This document shows, piece after piece, positions 8,580-16,746 of a DNA stretch of 51,323 bases (its first letter is position 1; the number at the start of each line of letters is the position of its first letter). The position numbers and the translations under genes were made by a program. The notes under the pieces are model-generated. The model was given only the letters and a program-made list of their open reading frames with translations. It did no database searches and had not been told where the DNA came from. The stretch comes from Veillonella sp. VA137. Lineage in GTDB: Bacteria > Bacillota > Negativicutes > Veillonellales > Veillonellaceae. Location of the stretch: NCBI RefSeq assembly GCF_003992015.1, contig NZ_RQVK01000014.1, forward strand, positions 1-51,323, written 5' to 3'.

Positions 8580-9934
8580 GTTTCTTCCTCCCTTAATACA
8601 CGATGCCACAAACCTTCCATATACTCTAATTCTTTCTGTGAAAGTTCTTCATTACGAGCTTCCTTAGCAAATTGGGCAAATAAATCTTTCTCATTTAATT
8701 CCTTGAATCGTTTAGCACCTGTTGTATCTCGCACCACTTCCATACGACCTACTAATTCTAATCGCATACAATATGGAAATACCTTTCGCAAGCGGCGCAT
8801 TCCGTCCACTACAGGTGCCGTATCTAACAATCGTACTTCCACATAATCATTATGATGCCGTGTATGAAGACTTTCATCTGCTAGCAAATCGTCAAAATAT
8901 CCCGTCAGGCTCACAAATTGGCGGCGTCCTACAATAGGAATCTCACTGATTGTTGTAGCTCCTTTGCCGTCTATATCAACAATAGTGAAACTTTTACTAT
9001 ACCCTACCTCGTCAAAGGAATAGGTCAACAAAGATCCACTGTAGCGAATATGGTCCACCCCAATCCGTTGTGGTCTATGCAAGTGACCTAAGGCAGTATA
9101 TGTAAAATCTTTGAATACCGTTGTTGGAACTTGCCCAGAACCTCCTACTAACAGAGGCCGTTCCGACTCACTTTCAGCACCACCTGCCACAAAAGCATGA
9201 GCCATACAAAGACTGCGGTGTCCTTTAGAGCAACGCTTCGCATAATATGACCAATGTTCATAGGCATCTGCGATAGTCCAATTATATTTATTTGTATCAA
9301 CACCTAACGCACATTCCGCAGTACCGACAACAGAAATCTCATCATTACCTTTATACGAAGAGTTGTCTAAATTTACAATATCTTCATTACTTAAAGAGGC
9401 AAATAAATCTGCCGATTCGCATTGCGTTCTATGTTTTTTAGATGCCTTAACAGATTCGATATGCTCTGTTATTTCTATCTTTTCATTTCCAACACCTTGC
9501 CGATTCAGAGCACTTTGCATATCACGCACCTCTCCGTAGGGCAATGCCCATACATCGAGTTGACCATACGCATCTTGGAAAGAGATGGGATTTATCCCTT
9601 GGTGAGCATGGCCTAACAAATGGATACCATGAGTTTCCCAAGCACTGTGACCCATCGCTAAGCGTGGTCCACTATCGTGATTACCTGAAATGGCCACCAA
9701 AGGAATATTCTCGCTAAAAGCCAATCGATGGAGCACGGAATCCCATAATTCAATGGCCTCAATAGGTGGCACTGAGCGATCAAAGACGTCCCCACTGAGG
9801 AGCACCAGATCAATCTGTTCTTCTTTCAGTAAAGGGAAAAATTGATGATCCAATACATAGGCTTGGTCCGTTGTTAAATGTTCGTTATAAAATAGTCGTC
9901 CTAAATGCCAGTCTGCTGTATGTAGTATGCGCAT
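8576..9934 (-). CDS. sbcD: exonuclease subunit SbcD (Mre11-like nuclease)
   Basis: A 452-residue manganese-dependent phosphoesterase. The motifs are in order: HTADWHLGR near 5-13, LLSGDVFDR near 45-53, AISGNHDSG near 82-90, MAHAFVAGG near 244-252 and GHLHRPQ near 278-284. It is longer than most SbcD because about 80 residues of low-complexity, Ser/Asn/Lys-rich sequence sit between the nuclease motifs (about 145-230). It is translationally coupled to sbcC (ATGA) and begins two bases before the nfo stop side, so nfo-sbcD-sbcC is one operon for DNA-end and base-damage repair. Confidence 0.93.
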   Translation of the reverse strand: MRILHTADWHLGRLFYNEHLTTDQAYVLDHQFFPLLKEEQIDLVLLSGDVFDRSVPPIEAIELWDSVLHRLAFSENIPLVAISGNHDSGPRLAMGHSAWETHGIHLLGHAHQGINPISFQDAYGQLDVWALPYGEVRDMQSALNRQGVGNEKIEITEHIESVKASKKHRTQCESADLFASLSNEDIVNLDNSSYKGNDEISVVGTAECALGVDTNKYNWTIADAYEHWSYYAKRCSKGHRSLCMAHAFVAGGAESESERPLLVGGSGQVPTTVFKDFTYTALGHLHRPQRIGVDHIRYSGSLLTYSFDEVGYSKSFTIVDIDGKGATTISEIPIVGRRQFVSLTGYFDDLLADESLHTRHHNDYVEVRLLDTAPVVDGMRRLRKVFPYCMRLELVGRMEVVRDTTGAKRFKELNEKDLFAQFAKEARNEELSQKELEYMEGLWHRVLREEET

Positions 9935-9936
9935 AC

Positions 9937-10782
9937 TTACACCTCGTTTGCGTAAATCTCCCGTAAGATAGAAATTTCTTTCGCATATCCATCTAGTTCA
10001 TTTGGCGTTTCTAGATAAAATGGTAAATGACGTAATTTTGGATGGGTAATGAAATTAGCAATGGCCTCAATGCCAATATGGCCTTCCCCAATTTTTTCAT
10101 GCCGATCTTTATGGGCTCCCCTAGGATTTTTGGAATCGTTCAAATGCACCGCATGGATTCTGTCTATGCCTACAAAATGGTCAAACTCCTCCAAAACGCC
10201 ATCTAAATTTTCAATGATGTCGTAACCACCTTCGTGGATATGGCACGTATCTACACAAACTCCGATATATTCTTTATATTTCACGCCGTCAATGATGCGC
10301 GCTAGTTCTTCAAAATTACGACCTACTTCTGTTCCTTTTCCCGCCATAGCTTCTAATAAAACTGTCGTCTTCATACCTGGAAAAATCACTTCATTCAACA
10401 TATCTACGATGTATTCGATGCCTTGGTCTACGCCTTGTTTCACATGGCTACCAGGGTGAAAGTTATATAAATGGCCTGGTAAATATTCCAGTCGCTCCAA
10501 ATCTTCTCTCATAGAGTTTTTCGCAAACTCACGCAAGCCTGGATCCGCTGCACATGCATTCAATGTATACGGTGCATGGCCTAGCAATTTGCCAAATTGA
10601 TGTTCTTTCAGGAACACATCTAAGGCTTTCATATCTGCTTCATCAAAGGCACGTGCCTTGCCGCCACGTGGATTTCTCGTAAAATATTGAAATGTATTGG
10701 CACCAATGGATAATGCTTCCTTTCCCATATGTAAATAGCCTTTGCTGATGGATAAATGACATCCGATTGTTAATTGACTCAT
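9937..10782 (-). CDS. nfo: endonuclease IV (AP endonuclease, xylose-isomerase-like fold)
   Basis: A 281-residue zinc enzyme that cuts DNA 5' to abasic sites. Seen: [11 protein letters not shown] near the N-terminus, [10 protein letters not shown] near 108-117, [13 protein letters not shown] near 141-153, [15 protein letters not shown] near 174-188 and [20 protein letters not shown] near 213-232, which hold the zinc ligands of the family. The start chosen (ATG at 10782) has an AAGGAGTTATAT site; an in-frame ATG nine codons earlier has none. It is the first gene of nfo-sbcD-sbcC. Confidence 0.93.
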   Translation of the reverse strand: MSQLTIGCHLSISKGYLHMGKEALSIGANTFQYFTRNPRGGKARAFDEADMKALDVFLKEHQFGKLLGHAPYTLNACAADPGLREFAKNSMREDLERLEYLPGHLYNFHPGSHVKQGVDQGIEYIVDMLNEVIFPGMKTTVLLEAMAGKGTEVGRNFEELARIIDGVKYKEYIGVCVDTCHIHEGGYDIIENLDGVLEEFDHFVGIDRIHAVHLNDSKNPRGAHKDRHEKIGEGHIGIEAIANFITHPKLRHLPFYLETPNELDGYAKEISILREIYANEV

Positions 10783-10854
10783 ATATAACTCCTTCTCTTG
10801 ATGATTCACTATCTTACTTGTAAGTATATCATGTTATGACTATCTCTTTACAGG

Positions 10855-10901
10855 CATAAAAATAGAGGACAATTGTTTATATAAGCAATTATCCTCTATT
10901 T
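10855..10901 (-). terminator. terminator of perR
   Basis: On the minus strand AAATAGAGGATAATTG and CAATTGTCCTCTATTT form a 16-bp stem with one mismatch-type pair, followed by TTATG. It lies just after the perR stop codon and before nfo. A T-run (TCTTTT) also follows on the other strand. Confidence 0.75.
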
Positions 10902-10916
10902 CTTTTACATGACTAA

Positions 10917-11336
10917 TTAATGTGAGCTTTTACGCAAACATTCTGGACAAATGCCTTCAAAAGACACATGAAGTCCTGTAATTTCATATTCACTGTGGCG
11001 CGCCACTTCTTCTCTTAGACAGTTTACTTGTACATCATGTAAATCATTAATACGATTACACATTGTACAGCGTACATGCGGATGATTTCTTATATCCCAG
11101 TCATAACGGCTACAATCATCGCCCAAGTCTAAGACGCGAACTAAACCAATGCGTTCAAAAATCTCCATCGTTTTATATACAGTCGCCAAGCTCATACTTG
11201 GATGGTCTTCCCGCAAACTTTGGTAGATCATTTCCGCAGTGGGATGGTTGTTTTCTGCGTAAAGAACATTATAAATGGCAATACGCTGTGGTGTCACTTT
11301 ATAACCTTCTTCTCGCAATTTTTGTGCAATATCCAT
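10917..11336 (-). CDS. perR: peroxide-responsive repressor PerR (Fur family)
   Basis: A 139-residue Fur-family regulator with an N-terminal winged helix and a C-terminal dimer domain. All residues of B. subtilis PerR occur with a constant offset of six: regulatory metal ligands His31, Asp79, His85, His87 and Asp98 (His37, Asp85, His91, His93, Asp104 in PerR), and structural zinc Cys90, Cys93, Cys130 and Cys133. Asp at 79 and 98 favours PerR over Fur or Zur. The start at 11336 (GGAAAGGATG site) is preferred over an in-frame start six codons earlier. It probably controls peroxide defence; no catalase or peroxidase gene is adjacent. Confidence 0.9.
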   Translation of the reverse strand: MDIAQKLREEGYKVTPQRIAIYNVLYAENNHPTAEMIYQSLREDHPSMSLATVYKTMEIFERIGLVRVLDLGDDCSRYDWDIRNHPHVRCTMCNRINDLHDVQVNCLREEVARHSEYEITGLHVSFEGICPECLRKSSH

Positions 11337-11398
11337 AAAGCACATCCTTTCCACTTGGAAGCTTAACTGTGAGATTAAAATACTATTACTCTATCTAT

Positions 11399-11427
11399 AT
11401 TATATCAGAAAGTTCATTCCCAAACAA
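11399..11427 (-). promoter_or_regulatory. promoter of perR
   Basis: On the minus strand TTGTTT, a 17-bp spacer and TATAAT lie about 60 bp before the perR start. Between promoter and gene the leader holds an AT-rich word near 11372-11387 that weakly resembles a PerR box, so autoregulation is possible but not shown. Confidence 0.6.
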
Positions 11428-11469
11428 TAATCAGAATTGTTTAATTTTAAATATCGTTACTTAACGAAA

Positions 11470-13011
11470 TTATTCTTTAAAATACGGCTTGAAACCGCTA
11501 CCTTGATGCTTTTGTTGTTTTTGTCCATCACGAGAACGGCGCTCTCCACTATTGGAACGTTGACTACGATCGCGAGAGGAACGTCTTCTATCTCCGTCAC
11601 GACGATCATCACGACGGCGACCATCTCTACGACGATCATCACGGCGACGGCCATCTCGACGTCCACTGTCACGGCGACGACGTATGCGAAGTGGCGCTTC
11701 TTCTGTAATGCTAACAGGAGTTGTATCTGGCTCTTTTGTCAACAATTTCAAAGCAGCTGCTAATAATGTAACAGAATCGATATCATTCAATAATTCTTCT
11801 GCACTAGAACGATAGCTTGCTAATTCTTCACGATTATCTGCTAAAGCAATCAATTTCTCTACGGCAATTTTTTGTTGTCCTTCTAATACTTCTCCCAAAG
11901 ATGGAGCTTTACGACGAGCAATCTTGCGTTTTGTCAAACGTTCAATGGCATGTAAATGCTCAATTTCACGTGGAATAACGAATGTCATTGCCACGCCCGC
12001 TTTACCAGCACGACCTGTACGACCGACACGGTGTACATAGCTTTCAGGATCTTGTGGCAAATCGTAATTATACACATGCGTAACGCCACTAATATCTAAA
12101 CCACGAGCCGCTACGTCTGTAGCTACTAAGATATCGATAGTACCTTCACGGAATTGACGAATCACAGAGTCACGTTTTTGTTGAGACAAGTCACCATGAA
12201 TACCTTCTGCCATGTAACCACGTTTTTTCAATGCTTCTGTTACTTCGTCTACACGACGTTTTGTACGACCGAACACGATAGCCAATTCTGGCGCTTGGAT
12301 ATCTAGTAAACGGCACAATACATCAAATTTTTGACGATCTTGTACTTCGATATAATATTGTTCGATTAAATCCATTGTTACTTGTGTTGGTTTCATACGG
12401 ATTAATGTTGGCTCTGTTAAGTATGTTTCTGCCAACTCTTGGATTGCTTTTGGCATTGTAGCAGAGAACAATAATGTTTGACGCTCTTTTGGAACAGCTG
12501 TCAAAATTTTATTGATATCATCTACGAAGCCCATGTTTAACATTTCATCCGCTTCATCCAAAATGACAACTTTTACATGGTCAAAAGAAATAGATTTTCT
12601 CTCCATGTGATCCATTAAACGACCAGGTGTCGCTACAATCACTTGTGGATGTTTTTTCAACATACGGAATTGACGTCCAATATCTTGTCCACCATAGATT
12701 GGTAAGGCTTGAATGTTAGTATGTTGCGCCATTTTATTTAACTCTTCCGCCACTTGAATTGCTAATTCGCGTGTGGGTGAAAGAATCAATACTTGTGGAT
12801 CTTGGATTGTTGGATCCACTTGCTCTAACGCTGGGATACCGAAGGCAGCTGTTTTACCAGTACCAGTTTGTGCTTGACCAATCATGTCTTGACCGGACTT
12901 CGCCGCTGGAATGGCTTCACGTTGAATCGGTGTTGGTTCTTCAAATCCCATGTCATTTAAAGCTCGTAAAATGGGTTCGCTAATTTGTAAATCTTCAAAT
13001 TTAATTTGCAT
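11470..13011 (-). CDS. DEAD-box ATP-dependent RNA helicase (CshA/DeaD type)
   Basis: A 513-residue helicase for RNA remodelling, ribosome assembly or mRNA decay. Seen: the Q motif region ([13 protein letters not shown], near 23-35), Walker [13 protein letters not shown] near 47-58, PTRELAIQ near 80-87, DEAD near 152-155, SAT near 183-185, and in domain 2 [18 protein letters not shown] near 297-314 and [13 protein letters not shown] near 321-333. The last 80 residues are a basic Arg/Asp/Gly/Ser tail (repeats of RRDGRRRDD type), a non-specific RNA-binding extension. Strong AAAGGAGGACC site. A monocistronic layout is likely. Confidence 0.93.
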   Translation of the reverse strand: MQIKFEDLQISEPILRALNDMGFEEPTPIQREAIPAAKSGQDMIGQAQTGTGKTAAFGIPALEQVDPTIQDPQVLILSPTRELAIQVAEELNKMAQHTNIQALPIYGGQDIGRQFRMLKKHPQVIVATPGRLMDHMERKSISFDHVKVVILDEADEMLNMGFVDDINKILTAVPKERQTLLFSATMPKAIQELAETYLTEPTLIRMKPTQVTMDLIEQYYIEVQDRQKFDVLCRLLDIQAPELAIVFGRTKRRVDEVTEALKKRGYMAEGIHGDLSQQKRDSVIRQFREGTIDILVATDVAARGLDISGVTHVYNYDLPQDPESYVHRVGRTGRAGKAGVAMTFVIPREIEHLHAIERLTKRKIARRKAPSLGEVLEGQQKIAVEKLIALADNREELASYRSSAEELLNDIDSVTLLAAALKLLTKEPDTTPVSITEEAPLRIRRRRDSGRRDGRRRDDRRRDGRRRDDRRDGDRRRSSRDRSQRSNSGERRSRDGQKQQKHQGSGFKPYFKE

Positions 13012-13063
13012 ATATGAAAGGGTCCTCCTTTAAAATCTTGTTATGTATTATGCGAATTAATAT

Positions 13064-13069
13064 ATTATA
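13064..13069 (-). promoter_or_regulatory. extended -10 promoter of the helicase gene
   Basis: The minus strand reads GTGATATAAT, a TGn-TATAAT extended -10 about 50 bp before the helicase ATG. No good -35 box is seen at the usual distance. Confidence 0.5.
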
Positions 13070-13146
13070 TCACACTGGGCATCGGTTTGTATATCAAAGT
13101 ATGATAGAGCACTATATGTTTCAATCCTTCACCATGAGGTTCCCTA

Positions 13147-13175
13147 TTGTACTGACCATTATTTCATGGTATACT
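13147..13175 (+). promoter_or_regulatory. promoter of tRNA-Arg
   Basis: TTGTAC, a 17-bp spacer and an extended TGG-TATACT end 14 bp before the tRNA. Confidence 0.8.
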
Positions 13176-13189
13176 TTAACGGTATACAC

Positions 13190-13264
13190 GCGCCTATAGC
13201 TCAGGGGATAGAGCACCGGTCTCCGGAACCGGGTGCGCAGGTTCGATTCCTGCTAGGCGCACCA
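13190..13264 (+). tRNA. tRNA-Arg (anticodon CCG)
   Basis: A full plus-strand cloverleaf: acceptor GCGCCTA/TAGGCGC, D-arm AGCTCAGGGGATAGAGC, anticodon loop CTCCGGA giving CCG, T-loop GTTCGATTC and encoded CCA. Own promoter and terminator make it a monocistronic tRNA. Its 3' flank carries the repeat described at 13278-13328. Confidence 0.95.
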
Positions 13265-13273
13265 TTGATATAA

Positions 13274-13308
13274 CTGGATTCTCACCGTTTTTGAGAATCC
13301 AGTTTTTG
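13274..13308 (+). terminator. terminator of tRNA-Arg
   Basis: CTGGATTCTCA (13274-13284) and TGAGAATCCAG (13292-13302) form a perfect 11-bp stem followed by TTTTT. Confidence 0.9.
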
Positions 13309-13328
13309 CATTTGAGCCCAATTTAAGT
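13278..13328 (+). repeat. direct repeat copy A downstream of tRNA-Arg
   Basis: ATTCTCAC, a diverged middle, TTTTTGCATTTGA and a TTTGAGCCCAA word (13311-13321). The same order of words recurs in the same orientation at 16381-16442. The two copies bracket the phosphatase and autotransporter genes. Confidence 0.6.
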
Positions 13329-13334
13329 TTCCAT

Positions 13335-13382
13335 AAAAAGTACCGCCCCCATGTTATATCTACTTCAGATAACACTGGGGGC
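13335..13382 (-). terminator. terminator of the tyrosine phosphatase gene
   Basis: On the minus strand GCCCCCAGTGTTAT and ATAACATGGGGGC pair over about 13 bp, followed by GGTACTTTTTATGG. It lies 17 bp after the phosphatase stop. Confidence 0.8.
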
Positions 13383-13398
13383 TTATTACATTATACTT

Positions 13399-13863
13399 TT
13401 ACTTAAATAATTGTTCTTTGATCAACTCTAATAGGGCATCACAGCTACGACTTATATCGTCATAGGTTTCGTCAAAATTTCCCGTATACCAAGGGTCTTT
13501 TACATCTCGACTTTCCCCAACAAACATCATAGCCTTATACACCTTATGGTCAACGTCATCATCAATAATGAGGCGCAAGTTTCTTGCATTATTTTCATCC
13601 ATGATGATGAGGTAATCAAAGTTACGGTAATCATACATCGTTACTTGGCGGGCCTTGCGACGAGTATAAGGAATATCCATTTCATCTAATTTTTGTTTAG
13701 TTCCATAATGGGTATCATTTCCTATCTCCTCACGAGATGTAGCTGCGGACTCAATATAAATAGAATCAGTTAAACCCGCCTTGTTAACGATATGCTTCAT
13801 ATAAAACTCTGCCATCGTAGAGCGACAAATGTTACCGTGACAGATGAATAAGACTTTTACCAT
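13399..13863 (-). CDS. low-molecular-weight protein-tyrosine phosphatase
   Basis: A 154-residue cytosolic phosphatase. The N-terminal P-loop CHGNICRS holds nucleophile Cys8, Cys13 and Arg14 (CX5R), and the general acid lies in KDPWYTGN near 122-129. Both are diagnostic. Length is normal. It has its own AAGGAGG site directly behind the terminator of the autotransporter gene, so it either reads through from that gene or has a promoter inside the short 68-bp gap. There is no kinase, capsule or arsenate-resistance gene nearby to name a substrate; arsenate reductase is unlikely from context. Confidence 0.9.
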   Translation of the reverse strand: MVKVLFICHGNICRSTMAEFYMKHIVNKAGLTDSIYIESAATSREEIGNDTHYGTKQKLDEMDIPYTRRKARQVTMYDYRNFDYLIIMDENNARNLRLIIDDDVDHKVYKAMMFVGESRDVKDPWYTGNFDETYDDISRSCDALLELIKEQLFK

Positions 13864-13875
13864 ACTATCCTCCTT

Positions 13876-13921
13876 AAATACTAATAGTCCTTACAGCATA
13901 CGCTATAAGGACTATTAGTAC
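13876..13921 (-). terminator. terminator of the autotransporter gene
   Basis: On the minus strand TACTAATAGTCCTTA and TAAGGACTATTAGTA form a 15-bp stem extended by AGC/GCT around a small loop, followed by TTTAAGG. It begins 10 bp after the stop codon and ends at the phosphatase ribosome site. Confidence 0.75.
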
Positions 13922-13930
13922 AAGATTTAA

Positions 13931-16186
13931 TTAGAAGTTATACCGTACTCCCGCATCAATACGCCATGTAGTGTCTATAGTAGCACCAAAGTTTTTAGTG
14001 AATGTACCATATACATATGTACTTGGACGAACGCTCCAGGAGCCTCCAATTTCAGCATCAAGCCATGTATCTTTCAAATCAAGTTCTGTATGTACTGTTG
14101 GATTACCTGGCGCGGAATATGTCGTATTGACCTTACTAGAGAATTCATGAGCCAATGCGAGTTTTGCAAAGATGTTGGATGTTTCTGTTTCTCTACCAAT
14201 GCCAAGACCCAATCGACCTACAGCAGAGTTAACAGCGTCAGCTTTCACATGCATAGAGCCACCACCAACAAGATTAGCATCATAGGATACGCCATTCAAA
14301 CGACCTATAATAAATTCTACACTAGGATCCATGTAGAAACCATTTTGTTGTTTAATACGTTTACCGTATTCAGCACTTAAAGAGGTACCAAATGTATGAT
14401 ACTCCCCATTCAATTGATGTCCCCCTAGTGAATGAAGTTTGTAAGTATTGGATAAGCGGTTTCCACGAGCGATGATATCTAAGTAACGTCCATCATCATG
14501 TTGTTTTGTACCATATAACCCAATACCAACGGTTTTGCTGTCTCCGTTGCCAACGGCATAGGAATTACTAGACGTACTGTAATCTAGAGCGCCACCAAAA
14601 ATCCAACCATTGGATACCTTATGATCATAACCAACTTGTACACCATTATATGTCATATGAGCATCAGCACCATTTGTCATGTTAGATTTGCCACCAATGT
14701 ATTTAGCCCATACACCTTGGTTTGTATTAGTCAAACGAAGGTCCCCTAAACGACGTTGTAAATCGTTCGTAGTATTATGCCAAGCTATCGCTGTAGATGT
14801 GAGAGCAGATTTCGCACCACTTACCAAGGAAGATTCACTAGCATGTGTTACCGTCGCGGTATCAGTAACGACAAGATTACCTTGTGCATCAAATGCATTT
14901 GTACCAAGTTCCGTCATAGCAGCCGGTCTTGTAATACCTTCATTAACTTGAACAGCAGCAGCTAGTTTCTTATCATTCCCAGTATATTGTAATTTAGTGG
15001 CTAACGATTTCATTTCTGCACGATAACTTGCATCATCAGTCAAATTCTTAGCACTATCACCTTGTACAGTGATGTGGCTATGATCAGCGGCATGTTGAAT
15101 TATGATTTGTCCATTGCCAGCTTCGCTCGCTAGCGCACCTGTTTTATAATCAGCATTTACAAAACCACTATAGTTTTGAATCGTAATAGGACGAGCATCG
15201 ATAGGATGGATAATACCTGCTGAGGTTAGATTTACACCACCTACAAGATTACGAACTTTACTGCCTTTATATAAGTAGGCTGCATCATCTCCTGATGGAC
15301 GTGGTTTTTTTGGTGTAGGTCGTTCCATACCAATCCATTCATTATTCCAAGTAGCACCATTTTGTAAATAGATATCGGCACCAGAATTATGCGGATTTTT
15401 ATTACTTTCAGCATATTCATTTAACACAGCACCAGTAAGCTTAGAGTTAGAGGTTGTAAAAGCTAGTCCTATATTTGCTGGCGCTTCATTAGGATTTGGA
15501 TTATCACCATAATCTTTATTAATTAACCCTACATTACCAATAGCCACTAAATCTTTCGTACCTGGGTGTTTACCATCGGTACCTGCATTCACATATACAT
15601 CGCCCTCTTCTGCCACAACAGAATAGATATCTGACGTTGTAACAGGATGCGTTATAATACGACCACCGCCATCAACGATAATATGGCCTCGGTGATTAGC
15701 TTGTAATCCTACTCCCACAGCGTCAATATCTACATTGCCTTTCACATGAATATTGCTATCACCATAGTCTCTGTTAGGATTATCATTATGATGTGGCACC
15801 TTACCACCAAGACCAGAATAGACAGCACTCATATAATAATGTCCCAATTCACGCTTAGATGCTGGCGCATCATTTTTTAATCGTACAATGAGATCTTTAT
15901 CTATGGTCAATTGAGATCCGTATCCAATAAAAATCCCTGCTACATTTTTACTTTTACTTTTACCGTTCTCCATTTCCATCAAGCTTTTACCATGTACATT
16001 GACGGTCAACGTGTCTTCTATATGCTTAACGTCAGGTTCCGTTTGCTTTTGAGAGCCCATCGATAAACCAATTAAGTTTTCTGCTTTATCACTATACATA
16101 GTAATATCTGTAGCCATTACGGAATAAGACATTCCTGTTACTACTAATGCAGCCATCACTGCTGATACATGACGTGTAATTTTCAT
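13931..16186 (-). CDS. autotransporter (type Va secretion) with beta-barrel domain
   Basis: A 751-residue surface protein. Seen: a signal peptide (MKITRH, hydrophobic core, Ala-x-Ala-type end near residue 26), a passenger of about 450 residues rich in Asn, Gly and short beta repeats with words such as AGIFIGYGS and NPHNSGADIYLQNGATWNNEWIG, and a C-terminal barrel of about 265 residues starting near NQGVWAKYIGG with alternating aromatic strands and the terminal RYNF expected for BAM recognition. The start at 16186 has a GGAGG site; an in-frame start six codons earlier has none. The passenger is paralogous to the secreted protein at 47456-48604. The ligand or adhesion target is unknown. Confidence 0.88.
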   Translation of the reverse strand: MKITRHVSAVMAALVVTGMSYSVMATDITMYSDKAENLIGLSMGSQKQTEPDVKHIEDTLTVNVHGKSLMEMENGKSKSKNVAGIFIGYGSQLTIDKDLIVRLKNDAPASKRELGHYYMSAVYSGLGGKVPHHNDNPNRDYGDSNIHVKGNVDIDAVGVGLQANHRGHIIVDGGGRIITHPVTTSDIYSVVAEEGDVYVNAGTDGKHPGTKDLVAIGNVGLINKDYGDNPNPNEAPANIGLAFTTSNSKLTGAVLNEYAESNKNPHNSGADIYLQNGATWNNEWIGMERPTPKKPRPSGDDAAYLYKGSKVRNLVGGVNLTSAGIIHPIDARPITIQNYSGFVNADYKTGALASEAGNGQIIIQHAADHSHITVQGDSAKNLTDDASYRAEMKSLATKLQYTGNDKKLAAAVQVNEGITRPAAMTELGTNAFDAQGNLVVTDTATVTHASESSLVSGAKSALTSTAIAWHNTTNDLQRRLGDLRLTNTNQGVWAKYIGGKSNMTNGADAHMTYNGVQVGYDHKVSNGWIFGGALDYSTSSNSYAVGNGDSKTVGIGLYGTKQHDDGRYLDIIARGNRLSNTYKLHSLGGHQLNGEYHTFGTSLSAEYGKRIKQQNGFYMDPSVEFIIGRLNGVSYDANLVGGGSMHVKADAVNSAVGRLGLGIGRETETSNIFAKLALAHEFSSKVNTTYSAPGNPTVHTELDLKDTWLDAEIGGSWSVRPSTYVYGTFTKNFGATIDTTWRIDAGVRYNF

Positions 16187-16380
16187 AAAAGCCTCCACAA
16201 TCAATAATAGATATCAATAAACTACTGTCATTATACATTGTTATTTATACTTCGTACATACTTATATACCTATAAATATGCTATTATGCATACTTTATAT
16301 AGTAAAGTATTATTATAACAATTAGTTATAATTGATAAAATTATCATATATCTTTTATGCAGATATTATAAGAATATTTA
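16187..16380. other. AT-rich intergenic stretch upstream of the autotransporter
   Basis: No gene is supported. A minus-strand TATAAT at 16235-16230 could be the -10 box of the autotransporter, but no clear -35 is seen. Several short palindromic AT-rich words follow (for example near 16296-16312). Confidence 0.5.
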
Positions 16381-16442
16381 ATTCTCACTGCTGTTGATAA
16401 TCCTTTTTTGCATTTGATCCTAATTTTGATCCCAATTTGAAT
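16381..16442 (+). repeat. direct repeat copy B with two arm-like words
   Basis: It matches copy A at 13278-13328 (ATTCTCAC, GATAATCC against GAGAATCC, TTTTTTGCATTTGA) and then holds TTTGATCCTAA (16413-16423) and TTTGATCCCAA (16425-16435) at 12-bp spacing, related to the single TTTGAGCCCAA of copy A. Confidence 0.6.
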
Positions 16443-16449
16443 TTTTTTC

Positions 16450-16478
16450 TTGCCAAACTTAAATGAATGGAGTATACT
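16450..16478 (+). promoter_or_regulatory. promoter of the aro operon
   Basis: TTGCCA (16450-16455), a 17-bp spacer and TATACT (16473-16478). Transcription should start near 16485, about 27 nt before the leader peptide start codon. Confidence 0.85.
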
Positions 16479-16511
16479 AAACGCAATTATTGAAAGAAAG
16501 GAGTCACTACA

Positions 16512-16607
16512 ATGATGAAGCAAGCCAATTTAGCTACAACAAATGCAAATACATTTTTTTGGTTCTTTATCCAAACTACGGGTAAAGAACTATTTGAGCT
16601 ACGCTAA
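16512..16607 (+). CDS. aromatic amino-acid leader peptide (31 residues)
   Basis: A short frame with a good AAAGGAG site 8 nt upstream. It encodes two Met, then a Thr/Asn/Ala-rich stretch, then Phe-Phe-Trp-Phe-Phe (codons at 16554-16568) and ends ELFELR-stop. Such a run of aromatic codons directly before an aromatic biosynthesis operon, between a consensus promoter and an intrinsic terminator, is the classic layout of a translation-coupled attenuator (as in pheL or trpL). The peptide itself probably has no function other than reporting charged tRNA-Phe and tRNA-Trp. No similar leader sequence is recalled, so the call rests on layout. Confidence 0.85.
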   Translation: MMKQANLATTNANTFFWFFIQTTGKELFELR

Positions 16608-16684
16608 TTTAGGTATCATCACTGAGTGGCTTTAAATAGTGGTAAGGGCTACCCGTACTAGGTATAGGCGGGTAGCCCTTTTTA
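16576..16684 (+). promoter_or_regulatory. transcription attenuator of the aro operon
   Basis: The terminator is AAGGGCTACCCG (16644-16655) pairing with CGGGTAGCCCTT (16669-16680) and a T-run to 16683. A competing structure is visible: TACGGGTA (16578-16585, inside the leader frame) is fully complementary to TACCCGTA (16650-16657), and just inside it ACTATTT (16590-16596) pairs with AAATAGT (16634-16640). A ribosome stalled at the Phe/Trp codons leaves this antiterminator free to form, while one that reaches the stop codon at 16605 covers its left arm and lets the terminator fold. The sequence shows the pairing; the mechanism is inferred. Confidence 0.8.
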
Positions 16685-16746
16685 TATATCTTCCTATACC
16701 ACCACTCACAAATGCCTATACATATTAAGATTTTTAGGAGGATCTT

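Noticed and set aside
11437-11763. A 108-codon plus-strand frame rich in Thr and Ile opposite the helicase tail
   Set aside because: It is the reverse complement of the Arg/Asp-rich repeats of the helicase. It has no ribosome site, and its odd composition follows from the repeats.
13931-16186. Trimeric autotransporter adhesin or filamentous haemagglutinin
   Set aside because: The C-terminal domain is a long single-chain barrel of about 265 residues ending in RYNF, not a short YadA anchor, and there are no ESPR or TPS features.
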